NCBI RefSeq assembly: GCF_900167435.1
Contig: NZ_FUWS01000007.1
Span: forward strand, 37,362-101,361
Direction: 5' to 3'
Source of the DNA: Marinactinospora thermotolerans DSM 45154
GTDB taxonomy: Bacteria; Actinomycetota; Actinomycetes; Streptosporangiales; Streptosporangiaceae
Length of the DNA stretch: 64,000 nucleotides
The notes under the pieces are model-generated. The model was given only the letters and a program-made list of their open reading frames with translations. It made no database searches and was not told the DNA's origin. Positions 34,859 to 43,462 of this stretch are shown piece after piece. The position numbers were made by a program, and so were the translations under genes. Within the stretch, counting starts at the first letter, position 1, and each line of letters opens with the position of its first letter.

Positions 34859-36091
34859 ATGACCTCCGTCCTCGTTCCCCCCGCCCCCCTTCCATCGGCG
34901 CCCCCCATGCGCGTCGCCATCGTGACCGAGTCCTTCCTTCCACAGGTCAACGGCGTCACCAACTCGGTGTGCCGGACCGTCGAGCACCTGGCCGCGCGCG
35001 GCCACGAGGTCGTCGTCCTCGCGCCGGGGCCAGGCCCCCTCTCATACGCGGGACGGCCCGTGCTGCGCCTGCCGGCCACCCCGCTGCCCGGCTACCGTTC
35101 GTTCCGCGTCGGCCTGCCGGCCCGGCGCATGGTGACGGCCGCGTTGCGCGCCTTCTCCCCCGACGTCGTGCACCTGGCCTCGCCCGCCCTGCTCGGCTGG
35201 GCCGCGATGGAGGCGGCGCGGCGCTGGGCGCTGCCGACGGTGGCGGTCTTCCAGACCGACCTCGTCGGCTTCGCCGGTCGCTACGGCCTTCCCGCCTCCG
35301 AGCGGCTGTGGCCGTTGCTGCGCCGGGTGCACGCGGCCGCGGACCTGACGCTGGTGCCCTCGTCGGCGACCCTGAGCCGCCTCTCCGAGCTGGGCTTCCC
35401 CCGGCTCGCGCTGTGGCCACGGGGGGTGGACGGCGAACGGTTCTCCCCCCGGCACCGTGACGAGGAGCTGCGTCGACGTCTCGCTCCCGGCGGCGAGGTG
35501 CTCGTCGGCTACGTGGGCCGGCTCTCCCGGGACAAGCGCGTGGGGCTGCTGGCCGAGGTGGCGCGGTTGCGTGGAGCCCGGTTGGTCGTCGTCGGCGACG
35601 GCCCGGAACTCTCCCGGTTGCGCCGTCGGATCCCCGGGGCGGTATTCCTCGGGCAGTTGTCCGGCGAGAGGCTGTCGCGCGTGTTCGCGTCGATCGACGT
35701 GTTCGTCCACACCGGCGCCGACGAGACGTTCTGCCAGTCGGTACAGGAGGCCCTGGCCTCGGGTGTGCCCGTCGTCGCGCCCGCCGCGGGCGGTCCCCTC
35801 GATCTCGTCCGCGACGGGCGCAACGGGCTGCTCTACGCACCGGACTCGGTGCGCGAGCTGCGTGTGGCGGCGGGGCGGCTCATCCACAATCCCGGCCTGC
35901 GTTCCCGGCTCGCCGACGCTGCTCGGTCCGGCGTCGTCGCGCGGACCTGGACGGTGGTCAACGATCGGCTGCTGGAACACTACCGGGACGTGATCTCGCC
36001 GGCCGCTGCCCCGGTGGCGCCGGGGAGCGGGGCACGGCGTGTCCCGCCACCACGGTCGGGAGGTCGGGCGCTGGTGCCGTCCTCGCGGTGA
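34859..36091 (+). CDS. Glycosyltransferase family 4 (GDP-mannose-dependent alpha-mannosyltransferase-like)
   Basis: A 410-residue GT-B glycosyltransferase that probably adds mannose to a lipid acceptor at the inner face of the membrane. The N-terminal MRVAIVTESFLPQVNGVTNSV and the C-terminal donor site DVFVHTGADETFCQSVQEAL (EX7E region, near residue 290) followed by SGVPVVAPAAGGP match mannosyltransferases of the PimB/MgtA type of actinobacteria. LVGYVGRLSRDKRVGLLAE near residue 218 starts the donor domain. ATG 34859 has GGGGAGAAGTCCC. It is monocistronic and converges on an aminotransferase. The precise acceptor is unknown. Confidence 0.88.
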   Translation: MTSVLVPPAPLPSAPPMRVAIVTESFLPQVNGVTNSVCRTVEHLAARGHEVVVLAPGPGPLSYAGRPVLRLPATPLPGYRSFRVGLPARRMVTAALRAFSPDVVHLASPALLGWAAMEAARRWALPTVAVFQTDLVGFAGRYGLPASERLWPLLRRVHAAADLTLVPSSATLSRLSELGFPRLALWPRGVDGERFSPRHRDEELRRRLAPGGEVLVGYVGRLSRDKRVGLLAEVARLRGARLVVVGDGPELSRLRRRIPGAVFLGQLSGERLSRVFASIDVFVHTGADETFCQSVQEALASGVPVVAPAAGGPLDLVRDGRNGLLYAPDSVRELRVAAGRLIHNPGLRSRLADAARSGVVARTWTVVNDRLLEHYRDVISPAAAPVAPGSGARRVPPPRSGGRALVPSSR

Positions 36092-36116
36092 CGCCGCGCC
36101 CTCCCCGCCGTTGATC

Positions 36117-36144
36117 CCGCCGCCCGCCCCGGGGCGGGCGGCGG
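36117..36144. terminator. Bidirectional hairpin between convergent glycosyltransferase and aminotransferase genes
   Basis: A perfect 14-base inverted repeat with no spacer (CCGCCGCCCGCCCC and its complement, so about 12 bp plus a 4-base loop), 26 bases beyond one stop and 9 before the other. Confidence 0.75.
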
Positions 36145-36152
36145 AAGCTTGC

Positions 36153-37430
36153 TCACCCCACCGCCACCCGGGCGGGGCCGGTCACCGCGGCCAGCACCTC
36201 TTCGAGCCGGTCGAGGTGGGAGCGGACCCAGGGCAGGAGCGTGGGGTCCTCGGCGTCGAGCGCGCCGCGGCGCTGCGCCTCGCTGGTGCCGTAGAGCAGG
36301 CTGGTCGCCACCCGCAACCGCAGCGCCGTGTCCGATTCGCCGAACTCCACGGCGGGCAGCACGCCGACGCCGTGCTCCTCCAGGAGGAAGGCCGCCAGAG
36401 CGGGGCCGGTCGTGACGCCGTGGTCGCGTTCCAGCCGTTGCCGGCAGTTGTCGAAGTCGGGGTAGAGGTAGAAACCCGCCTGGGGTGGGGCCACCATGGC
36501 CCCGGCCGCGGCGAACCGGTCGGCCACGGCCCGCGCGACGATGCCGTGCAGGCGGCGGCTACGCGCGACGTGCTCGACGAGTTCGGCGGGTTCCGTGAAG
36601 GCGTAGGCGGCCGCCTGTTGCACCGGGCCGGCCGGGCTGGACCAGATCTCGCTGGCGATACCGACCAGGTCGGCCCCGATCCTGCGCCCCATCTCGCTTT
36701 CGGGGAGGCGGGCCACGCCGATCCGCCACCCTCCCAGGGCCAGGCTCTTGCTCAGCCCGGTCGTGATGATCGTGCGTTCGGGGGCGAACTCCGCGGCGCT
36801 GTGCACCTCGGTCGCGGGGTCGTGGACGAGGTCACGGTAGATCTCGTCGGAGACGATGACGAGATCGAGGTCGCGTGCCGCCTCGGCGAGCCTGCGCACC
36901 GTATCGTGCGAGGCGACGGTGCCGGTGGGGTTGTCGGGAACCGTGGCGATGACGGTCCGCATGTCACGTCCCTCGGCCCGGGCCGCGGTGACGGCCGCGC
37001 GCAGCAGGTCGGGTTCGGGCACCCCGCCCTGGGCGGGCGGGGTCGGCACGAGGAGCGGTCGGCATCCCGCCAGCTGGGCCTGCGCCGCGTAGCTGACCCA
37101 ACTCGGCGAGGCGATGGCCACGTCCCCGCCGATGGCGGGCAACAGCGCGTACAGCAGGGGCTTGCTCCCCGGCCCGGCAACCACCTGGTCGGCCCGGGTG
37201 GGAAGGCCGCGGCGTGTCCAGTACCCGGCGGCCGCCTCGCGCAGTTCCTCGCTTCCCGCCACCGGGCCGTAGGCGTTACGGCCGCCCGCGGCGGACAGGG
37301 CGTCGCGCAGGGCCGGGTGGACGGGCAGACCCGCTTCGCCGAAGCCCATCGGCAGAACGGGCAGTCCCTGGCGCCTCCTTTCCGTCAGGGCCTCGTTGAC
37401 GGCGAGGGTGGCGGACACGGTGACAGCCAT
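36153..37430 (-). CDS. PLP-dependent class I/II aminotransferase
   Basis: A 425-residue aspartate-aminotransferase-fold enzyme. GSEELREAAAGYWTRRG near residue 80, PSWVSYAAQAQLAG near 115, VPDNPTGTV near 170, DEIYRDLVHDP near 205 and the PLP lysine in TTGLSKSLALGGWRIG near 240 are all in place. The final Arg that binds the substrate carboxylate is probably in LRLRVATSLLYG. The amino donor is not deducible. It is divergent from a LysR gene with 141 bases between them, so the LysR protein is the likely controller. It is convergent with a glycosyltransferase. Confidence 0.88.
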   Translation of the reverse strand: MAVTVSATLAVNEALTERRRQGLPVLPMGFGEAGLPVHPALRDALSAAGGRNAYGPVAGSEELREAAAGYWTRRGLPTRADQVVAGPGSKPLLYALLPAIGGDVAIASPSWVSYAAQAQLAGCRPLLVPTPPAQGGVPEPDLLRAAVTAARAEGRDMRTVIATVPDNPTGTVASHDTVRRLAEAARDLDLVIVSDEIYRDLVHDPATEVHSAAEFAPERTIITTGLSKSLALGGWRIGVARLPESEMGRRIGADLVGIASEIWSSPAGPVQQAAAYAFTEPAELVEHVARSRRLHGIVARAVADRFAAAGAMVAPPQAGFYLYPDFDNCRQRLERDHGVTTGPALAAFLLEEHGVGVLPAVEFGESDTALRLRVATSLLYGTSEAQRRGALDAEDPTLLPWVRSHLDRLEEVLAAVTGPARVAVG

Positions 37431-37557
37431 GGAGAGATCAACTCCGCATATGTGCAGTGGTGGTGTTGAGAGCCGGTCGGCCTCTTCCTTGGCCTCCGGC
37501 TACCCCTAGACTGCCGATCCACCGCCATTAGCACAAGCGACTCTTTGCGAGGGTTAC

Positions 37558-37574
37558 CATAAGCTTTCCTTATG
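37558..37574. promoter_or_regulatory. Dyad overlapping the start codon of the LysR gene
   Basis: A perfect inverted repeat CATAAG-CTTTC-CTTATG contains the LysR ATG (37572-37574). The A/T-rich arms stand out against GC-rich surroundings. LysR proteins usually bind T-N11-A dyads near divergent promoters, so this is a candidate autoregulatory and aminotransferase-control site. Confidence 0.55.
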
Positions 37575-38534
37575 CTCGATCTACGCCGACTCAACGTCCT
37601 CAAAGAGTTCGCCGCCCAAGGGACCATCGCGGCCACCGCCACCGCCCTCGGCTACACCCCCTCCGCGGTGTCACAGCAACTGTCGACCTTGGAGCGCGAG
37701 GTGGGGACGGCTCTGCTGGACCGTACCGCCCGCAGCGCCGAGCTCACCGACGCCGGGCGGCTGCTCGCCGAGCACGCCGAGCAGATCCTGGCCATGGTCG
37801 AGGCGGCCGAGGCGGTGCTGGCCGCGCAGAACGGCGTGCCGCTCGGCCGGGTCACCATCACGGCCTTCCCCACCGCGGCGGTGGCCTTCGCCCCCGTCCT
37901 GGCGCAGAGCCTGCACGAGCACCCGGGGCTGCAACTGGTGTTGCGCCAGTCCTCGGAGGGGGCGGGCAAACGCCAGGTGGCCGCGGGGGAGGCCGACATC
38001 GCGCTGGTCGACGACTGGACGGGACAGCTCCCCGACAGCCTCTCCGGCAAGCTGCGCCACCACCACCTGCTCAACGACCCGATGGTGCTCGCGGTACCCG
38101 AGGGGCACCGGCTGGCCGACCCCGACCGCCCCGTCGACCTGCGCCGGTTGCGCAACGAGGCGTGGGTCGTCGCCCCGCCGGGAGAACCCTCGCGCGCCGC
38201 CACCGACCGGCTGCTCGCCGGAATCGGCAGTGTCTTGTCCACCGCCTGGGAGTTCGAGGGGCTGGGCACCATCCTCAGCCTGGTCGCCCGCGGGATCGGA
38301 ATCGCCGCCGTTCCCTCGCTGGCCGCCCTGTCCGGCAACGGCGGCCTGGTGTTCCGCCGGCTGCCGGGCCGCGCGCCGACCCGCGACGTCTACGCGGTGG
38401 CCCGCGCCGCGACCATCCAGCGCCCCTCGATCAACGCGACGCTGCGCGCCCTCTACACCGCGGCCCACGAGGTGAGCCGGGCGTTGGTCACGACGCTGGA
38501 CAGCACCGTGTTCGGCGAGAAGGCGGAGGAGTGA
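37572..38534 (+). CDS. LysR-family transcriptional regulator
   Basis: A 320-residue LysR regulator. The N-terminal helix-turn-helix runs LRRLNVLKEFAAQGTIAATATALGYTPSAVSQQLSTLEREVG (about residues 3-45), and the rest is the periplasmic-binding-like effector domain (VTITAFPTAAVAFAPVLAQSL). ATG at 37572 has no clear ribosome site and sits inside a dyad. It is divergent from the aminotransferase gene and convergent with the HxlR gene, 12 bases apart. The effector may be an amino acid or its keto acid, given the divergent partner; that is inference. Confidence 0.93.
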   Translation: MLDLRRLNVLKEFAAQGTIAATATALGYTPSAVSQQLSTLEREVGTALLDRTARSAELTDAGRLLAEHAEQILAMVEAAEAVLAAQNGVPLGRVTITAFPTAAVAFAPVLAQSLHEHPGLQLVLRQSSEGAGKRQVAAGEADIALVDDWTGQLPDSLSGKLRHHHLLNDPMVLAVPEGHRLADPDRPVDLRRLRNEAWVVAPPGEPSRAATDRLLAGIGSVLSTAWEFEGLGTILSLVARGIGIAAVPSLAALSGNGGLVFRRLPGRAPTRDVYAVARAATIQRPSINATLRALYTAAHEVSRALVTTLDSTVFGEKAEE

Positions 38535-38546
38535 GCGCCGCCGGGC

Positions 38547-38951
38547 TCACTCCCCCTCGGGTCCCTTCGCGTGCGCGGCGTCATAGCGTTCGCGCGCCTG
38601 GACGACCTGGGGAATGTGCTCCTCGGCCCAGTCGCGCAAGGCGGCCAACGGCGCGACGATGCTGTGCCCCAGGCCGGTGAGACGGTACTCCACGCGCGGC
38701 GGAACCTCGGCGTAGACGTGACGCTCGACCAGACCGTCCCGTTCCAGCGCGCGCAGGGTGTGGGTGAGCACCTTCGGCGTGACGCCGCCGATGGCGGTAC
38801 GCAATTCGGAGAAGCGGTGGGTCCGCTCGAACAGGCGCAGGATGACGAGCACGCTCCACTTGTCGCCGACCCTGTCGATGAGCCGGCGGGTGGGGCAGTC
38901 CGGATCGTTGATGTCGCCCGGGCGGCGCGCTTCGGCCTCCATGATCCGCAT
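38547..38951 (-). CDS. HxlR-family winged-helix regulator
   Basis: A 134-residue MarR-like HxlR regulator. CPTRRLIDRVGDKWSVLVILRL (residues 19-40) includes the conserved Cys and GDKWSxLI region, followed by FSELRTAIGGVTPKVLTHTLRALERDGLV, the winged helix. The conserved Cys suggests redox or electrophile sensing in relatives; here this is inference. The start at ATG 38951 is backed by TATAAT ending 7 bases upstream (leaderless); a second ATG at 38942 is possible. It is convergent with the LysR gene. Confidence 0.92.
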   Translation of the reverse strand: MRIMEAEARRPGDINDPDCPTRRLIDRVGDKWSVLVILRLFERTHRFSELRTAIGGVTPKVLTHTLRALERDGLVERHVYAEVPPRVEYRLTGLGHSIVAPLAALRDWAEEHIPQVVQARERYDAAHAKGPEGE

Positions 38952-38984
38952 GGGGAGGATTATATGTCCGGGAGCGTCTTTGTT
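38952..38984 (-). promoter_or_regulatory. TATAAT promoter and dyad of the HxlR gene (leaderless)
   Basis: On the minus strand TATAAT ends 7 bases before the ATG, and no ribosome site is present. A TTTCC-ATC-GGAAA dyad is about 17-30 bases further upstream, a likely autoregulatory operator. The TATAAT match to the consensus is unusually good for this GC-rich DNA. Confidence 0.65.
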
Positions 38985-39036
38985 TCCGATGGAAATCGCC
39001 CAGGTGGAAGGCTGCTTTCCGGGAAACGACACTTCC

Positions 39037-39387
39037 TCACACACCTCGCCGGCCGTCCTGCTCACCCTCCGGGTGCCCACCCGGCGCCGGACAGCGCCGC
39101 CGGGCCTGTTCCAGGCGTCTGCGCAGCCGCCGGACGAGCAACCTGCCGCGACTGTGGGCTTCGCGCGCGTCCCACCAGCGCGCGTAGACGTCGATGCGCT
39201 CCTGGCGCAGTCCGGCCAGCTCGGTCTCCATCTGCTGCACCCGCTTTTGGATCTCGGCGTGCCGACGCCACCACTCGGCCATCACCGCCTCACAGGCGCG
39301 GACGTCCCCCTCGGCCCGTTCGAGCCGGGCGACCAGTTCGTCGACCACGGCCGCCGCCCCGGCCCGGCCACCCCCCAGAAACCACAC
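39037..39387 (-). CDS. Predicted coiled-coil hypothetical protein
   Basis: A 116-residue mostly helical protein, strongly charged (VVDELVARLERAEGDVRACEAVMAEWWRRHAEIQ and a similar second half), probably a coiled coil. GC3 is high throughout, which supports real coding. The start at GTG 39387 has no ribosome site; a later in-frame GTG near 39349 (VVDELV) is also possible. Function unknown. It lies upstream of the glycosyltransferase unit on the same strand but over 80 bases from it, and downstream of the HxlR promoter. Confidence 0.5.
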   Translation of the reverse strand: MWFLGGGRAGAAAVVDELVARLERAEGDVRACEAVMAEWWRRHAEIQKRVQQMETELAGLRQERIDVYARWWDAREAHSRGRLLVRRLRRRLEQARRRCPAPGGHPEGEQDGRRGV

Positions 39388-39492
39388 ACCGAATGTGTTT
39401 CCCGCGACACCAGGGCGCCACCACGACGTGACGCAAAGACTACGGAAAGCAAAGGGGCGCCGGTCTTCCCGGCACCCCGCGGATCAGGCCCG

Positions 39493-40794
39493 TCAGGCCG
39501 CCATCCCGTTGTCGCGCCGCAGCGGAACCCGGGTGAGCGGAGCGGCGCCATGCGGCGACGTACCGGACCGTCTCGGCCGTATCCGCGCGTAGAGCTCCTC
39601 GAATCGGTCGAGCGAGCGGCGCTGGTCGTGCTGGAGCACGATCTCGCGGCTGGCCGCCCCCATCTCCGCCCGTCGGGACGGCGACTCCAGCACGTCCAGG
39701 AGGTGGCGCGCGAGCGTGGCGACGTCCCCCGGCGGGTACAGATGGCCGTTGCGGCCCGGACGCACCAGGTGCGGCAGCGCCATGGCATCGGCCGCGACGA
39801 CCGGAAGCCCGGTGGACATCGCCTCCAGGGTCGCGATGCTCTGCAACTCCGCGATGCCCCCGATCGCGAACAGGTCGGCCGCGACATAGGCGAGCGGCAA
39901 CTCCTCGTCGGGGACGAACCCGAGGAAGTGGACACGCCCGGCGACCCCGATCTCCTGGGCGAGGGCGCGCAGCTCCTTCTCGCGCTGTCCCGTTCCGACC
40001 AGCGCGAGCTGGACGTCGCGGTGGCGCAGGACCTCGCGCAACGCCCGGATCAGCTCGTCGATGCGTTTCTCCTCGTCGAGCCGCCCCACGAACACGATCG
40101 TGTCGCGCTCGGGCAGCCCCAGGCGCACACGCGCCGCCGCGCGCTCCTGCCCGCGGGGGCGGAAACGCTCCAGGTCGATGCCGCACGACAGCACCTCGAC
40201 CGGCCGCGCGAACCCCTGTTCCCTGAGCAGGCGGGCGGCACGCTCGGTGGGCGTGGTGACGTGGTCGGCCTGGAGACCGACCCGCATCATGTCCCGCCAC
40301 GCCAGCCGGGCGCTGACCGCCTGCAGGCGCGGGGGGATGTGGGCGTGGGCGAACAGGTTCTCCGGCATGAAGTGGTTGGTCAGCACGACCGGCACCCCGG
40401 CCGCGCGGGCGCGCCGGATGACGGCGCGGCTGATCGTGAAATGACTCTGGGAGTGCACCGCGTGGGGTGCCAGGCGGGTGATGAGACGGGACAGGTGCCC
40501 GTCCACCCCCAACGGCACCGCCACCCTCATGGGCGAGTGCGGCACGACCCGCGACGAGCGCAACCGGTGCAGGGTGACGCCTTCCGCGCGTTCGACGTGC
40601 GGCGGCCCGTCGGCGGAGGCGCACACCACGTGCACGTCGTGTCCGCGCTCCGCCAGTCCCACGGCCAGGCGGTGGGTGAAGTAGGCGGCGCCGTTGACGT
40701 CGGGCGGGTAGGTGTCGGTGCCGATGAGGATCCGCAGCGCCGGGCCCGCCGGCCGGCCGGGCGAGGTCTGGGGGGATGGGGGGAGCGCGGTCAT
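39493..40794 (-). CDS. Glycosyltransferase family 4
   Basis: A 433-residue GT-B glycosyltransferase (mannosyltransferase-like). The acceptor domain opens with RILIGTDTYPPDVNGAAYFTHRLA near residue 22, and the donor half has FVGRLDEEKRIDELIRAL near residue 235 and ELQSIATLEAMSTGLPVVA near 330, the EX7E-type site. There are no membrane helices, so it works at the inner membrane face. ATG 40794 overlaps the stop of the DMT gene (ATGA), so the two are translationally coupled. Relation to cell-wall or glycolipid mannan is plausible. Acceptor unknown. Confidence 0.9.
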   Translation of the reverse strand: MTALPPSPQTSPGRPAGPALRILIGTDTYPPDVNGAAYFTHRLAVGLAERGHDVHVVCASADGPPHVERAEGVTLHRLRSSRVVPHSPMRVAVPLGVDGHLSRLITRLAPHAVHSQSHFTISRAVIRRARAAGVPVVLTNHFMPENLFAHAHIPPRLQAVSARLAWRDMMRVGLQADHVTTPTERAARLLREQGFARPVEVLSCGIDLERFRPRGQERAAARVRLGLPERDTIVFVGRLDEEKRIDELIRALREVLRHRDVQLALVGTGQREKELRALAQEIGVAGRVHFLGFVPDEELPLAYVAADLFAIGGIAELQSIATLEAMSTGLPVVAADAMALPHLVRPGRNGHLYPPGDVATLARHLLDVLESPSRRAEMGAASREIVLQHDQRRSLDRFEELYARIRPRRSGTSPHGAAPLTRVPLRRDNGMAA

Positions 40795-41696
40795 GTCGTG
40801 TCTCCTGGGGTGGTGGTGACGGATGTGGTGGCACGGTCGCCGTTGCGCCCCGCATCGGGGGCGCGGTACTTCGCCCGGGCCAGCACCGCGATCCCGGCAA
40901 CGGCCAGGAGCCCTGCGACCGTGGCGAGCAGGCGGTCGGGGGCGCCCACGGGCAGCTGCTCGCCCAGCAGCAGCACCCCGATTCCGGCGCCCACGAGCGG
41001 GTCGGCGACGAGCAGCGTCGCGTAGGCCGCGGCGAAGTGGCCGGTGCGGTAGGCGTTCTGCTGGAGCAGCCCACCGGCCAGCGCCGCGACCAGCGCGAAG
41101 AGCGTGAGCGGGCTGAGCACCGTCAGCGGTTCGGCGGCGGCGCCCGCGGCCACCACCCGGGCGAGCGCGGACGTCGTGCCGAGCGCGGCGCCGCCCGCCG
41201 CGGCGAGCAGCATGGCGCGCGGGCCGGCCGCCAGCCGGTGGGCGAGGCCATGGGCGAGGAACGCGACGGCCAGGGCCACGCCCACCAGCGCGGCACCGGT
41301 GCCGACGCCCATGACCGGACGCGCCACGGCGTGCGGGAAGAGGAACAGCAGTCCGGCCAGGCCGACCATGACCGCCACCCCCGCGAGAACCTGGCCGGCG
41401 GGGATCGGGCGACGGCCGAACAGCCCGGCCAGCACGATCGCGAACAACAGACCGGTGACGCCGACCGGCTGGACGACGGTCAGCGGCGCGCCGCTGAGCG
41501 CGACCAGGTGCAGCGCGACACCGCACCCCACGACAACGGTCCCCAGCAGCCAGCGCGGCCGCCGGAGAAGGTGCAGGAGGAACCCGGCCCGGGCGACCCC
41601 GCGGCCGGGGGCGCCCACCGCGTCACGTTCCTGGAGAGCCGAGCCCAGCGCCATGCACAGCGCGCCGGCGAGGGCGATCGCGACGGCGGCGGTCAT
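40791..41696 (-). CDS. DMT-superfamily permease (EamA-like)
   Basis: A 301-residue membrane protein with about nine or ten hydrophobic helices (AVAIALAGALCMALGSALQ, LLGTVVVGCGVALHLVALSG, VLAGVAVMVGLAGLLFLFP, RMLLAAAGGAALGTTSALARVV, LLATVAGLLAVAGIAVLA), the DMT/EamA pattern. Small-molecule or lipid export is likely, but no substrate is visible. The end overlaps the start of a glycosyltransferase gene (ATGA). I infer that the two handle the same lipid-linked or phosphorylated sugar. The start at ATG 41696 was chosen as the first membrane-consistent start. Confidence 0.8.
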   Translation of the reverse strand: MTAAVAIALAGALCMALGSALQERDAVGAPGRGVARAGFLLHLLRRPRWLLGTVVVGCGVALHLVALSGAPLTVVQPVGVTGLLFAIVLAGLFGRRPIPAGQVLAGVAVMVGLAGLLFLFPHAVARPVMGVGTGAALVGVALAVAFLAHGLAHRLAAGPRAMLLAAAGGAALGTTSALARVVAAGAAAEPLTVLSPLTLFALVAALAGGLLQQNAYRTGHFAAAYATLLVADPLVGAGIGVLLLGEQLPVGAPDRLLATVAGLLAVAGIAVLARAKYRAPDAGRNGDRATTSVTTTPGDTT

Positions 41697-41826
41697 CGTC
41701 GTGCCCCCGGACCGGTGGACCGGTTCCGGCGGTGCGGATGGTGGCACACGGCCGGCCTCCCCTCTCCGACAGGCGTCTGCGTCGTCGTCCTTCCCGACAG
41801 AAACGCTATGGAGGGGAGGGGACGGC

Positions 41827-41838
41827 GGCCATATGGCC
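41827..41838. promoter_or_regulatory. Palindrome upstream of the DMT/glycosyltransferase operon
   Basis: GGCCATATGGCC is a perfect 12-base palindrome, nearly symmetric over 18 bases. It lies about 20 bases upstream of a TAGCGT -10-like element on the minus strand. It is a possible operator of the DMT unit, weakly supported. Confidence 0.35.
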
Positions 41839-41919
41839 ACCATCCCGAGAACAGGTGGTGTCGGCCCTACCCCGGGAGAGGGGTGGGCCCCCGCGCGCGG
41901 GGGCCGCCGGAGGGTCCGC

Positions 41920-43392
41920 TCAGGTCAGGTAGGGGGTGATGAGCTGGTCGACGGGGGCGTGGTCGTCGGTGAGCACCGGGCCGCGGCGCACCCACTGGGC
42001 GACGAGATCGGGGGCGGCCAGCTCGCCCGGCCGGGGCGACGCGGTGACGGCCCGATCCAGCAGCTCCCGGTCGAGGGGGGTGTCGGAGGCGACGACGACG
42101 TGGTTGCCACCCACCTCGGAGGCGAAGCCGCCCCGCGCCCCGACCACTTCGACGTGGTCGAACACCTGGCGCAGGGTCGCCACCTCCGCGCCGAGGAAGG
42201 CGCGCGGCCCCCGGTCGATGACGTTGACGACGTAGACGCCCCCGTCGCGCAGCACCCGGTGGACCTGCGCCGCGAACTCCCGGGTGGTGAGGTGCCAGGG
42301 GACGCTGAGCCCGCCGAAGGCGTCCCCGACGACCACGTCGTAGCTCTCGGCCGGCGCGACCGCGACGCCCGTGCGCGCGTCCCCCGCGTGGACGCTCAGG
42401 TCCGGACCGGTGCGCAGGTCCAGTTCGGCGCGTGCCATCCGGGTGACGGCCGGGTCGAGTTCGAGCACCTCCCCGGTGGACCCCGGCCGGGTCTCGGCCA
42501 GCCAGCGCGGCATGGTGTAGGCGCCGCCGCCGATGTGCAGCGCGTCGATCGGTCCGGCCGGTGCGAGGGCGTCGATCGCGGCCCCGAACCACTGGGTGTA
42601 GGCGAACTCCAGGTGGGCGGCGTCGGCGAGATCGACATAGCCGTGGCGCAGGTCGTCGAGGTAGAGCACGCGGCCCGTCGGCCGTTGCGGATCGGTTTCG
42701 ACCCGCGCGCAGTAGTAGGCGGTCTCGACGTCGCAGGAGGAGGGCACGCTGACGAGGAGTCCGCCGCCCAGGGTGACCACGGCGAGCATCGCCGCGCCCC
42801 CGCGTCCACCGCGCGGCACCCCGTGACGTAGCAGGAGCACACCGCCGAGAAGGACGAGGCCGCCGCCGGTGACCAGCAGCACCATGGACACCGGCAGGGC
42901 GCTGATGAGCACGTAGCCGGTGAGGAAGGTGCCGGCGAGCGAGCCGACCGTCCCCCAGGCGCTGAAACGCCCGACGACGCCGCCGGCCTGGTCGAGGTCG
43001 GCCAACTGGGTCTTGACGACGACCGGGGTGACCGCGGACAGCAACGCCACGGGCAACGCGATGCCCGAGGCGACGAGGAGCAGCGCGGTGATGGGGCCCG
43101 CGCCGGTGAGCAGTGGACCGGCTCCGATGACGATGGGGCGGGCCAGCATGGTCAGGCCGCCGCCGAAGACCAGGAGGGGGCCGAGGAGACCGCCGGGGGG
43201 ACGGCGGTCGGCGGCGTCACCGCCGAGCTTGGCGCCGAGCGCGATGGCTCCCAGCGCGACGCCGATGGCGGCGGTGTAGGTCTCTAAGGTGTCCCCCGCG
43301 TAGGGGGCGACCAGCCGCACCACGACGATCTCCAGGACGAGTACGGCGGCGGAGGACAAGACGACGAGCACCGTGGCGAGGATCCGGTTCAC
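41920..43392 (-). CDS. Membrane-spermidine synthase-like fusion protein
   Basis: A 490-residue protein with seven or so hydrophobic helices in residues 5-200 (SSAAVLVLEIVVVRLVAPYAG, LGAIALGAKLGG and others), followed by a spermidine-synthase-like methyltransferase fold from about residue 235. The SAM-type loop is seen in LHIGGGAYTMPRWL, an acidic residue in EVLELDPAV, and DAFGGLSVPWHL marks the catalytic region. Such fusions are common in actinobacteria, but their products are not well known and may not make polyamines. Starting GTG 43392 is preceded by TAAGCT 7 bases before, so it is probably leaderless. Confidence 0.83.
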   Translation of the reverse strand: MNRILATVLVVLSSAAVLVLEIVVVRLVAPYAGDTLETYTAAIGVALGAIALGAKLGGDAADRRPPGGLLGPLLVFGGGLTMLARPIVIGAGPLLTGAGPITALLLVASGIALPVALLSAVTPVVVKTQLADLDQAGGVVGRFSAWGTVGSLAGTFLTGYVLISALPVSMVLLVTGGGLVLLGGVLLLRHGVPRGGRGGAAMLAVVTLGGGLLVSVPSSCDVETAYYCARVETDPQRPTGRVLYLDDLRHGYVDLADAAHLEFAYTQWFGAAIDALAPAGPIDALHIGGGAYTMPRWLAETRPGSTGEVLELDPAVTRMARAELDLRTGPDLSVHAGDARTGVAVAPAESYDVVVGDAFGGLSVPWHLTTREFAAQVHRVLRDGGVYVVNVIDRGPRAFLGAEVATLRQVFDHVEVVGARGGFASEVGGNHVVVASDTPLDRELLDRAVTASPRPGELAAPDLVAQWVRRGPVLTDDHAPVDQLITPYLT

Positions 43393-43405
43393 GCGCCCGA
43401 GCTTA
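43393..43405 (-). promoter_or_regulatory. Probable leaderless promoter of the membrane-spermidine synthase gene
   Basis: TAAGCT (43405-43400, minus strand) ends 7 bases before GTG 43392, and no ribosome site lies between them. Confidence 0.45.
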
Positions 43406-43462
43406 GGGGGAGCGGGAGGGGGCCGCGCCGCGAGAGCCCGCGGCCTTCCGGTCGGACGGGGC

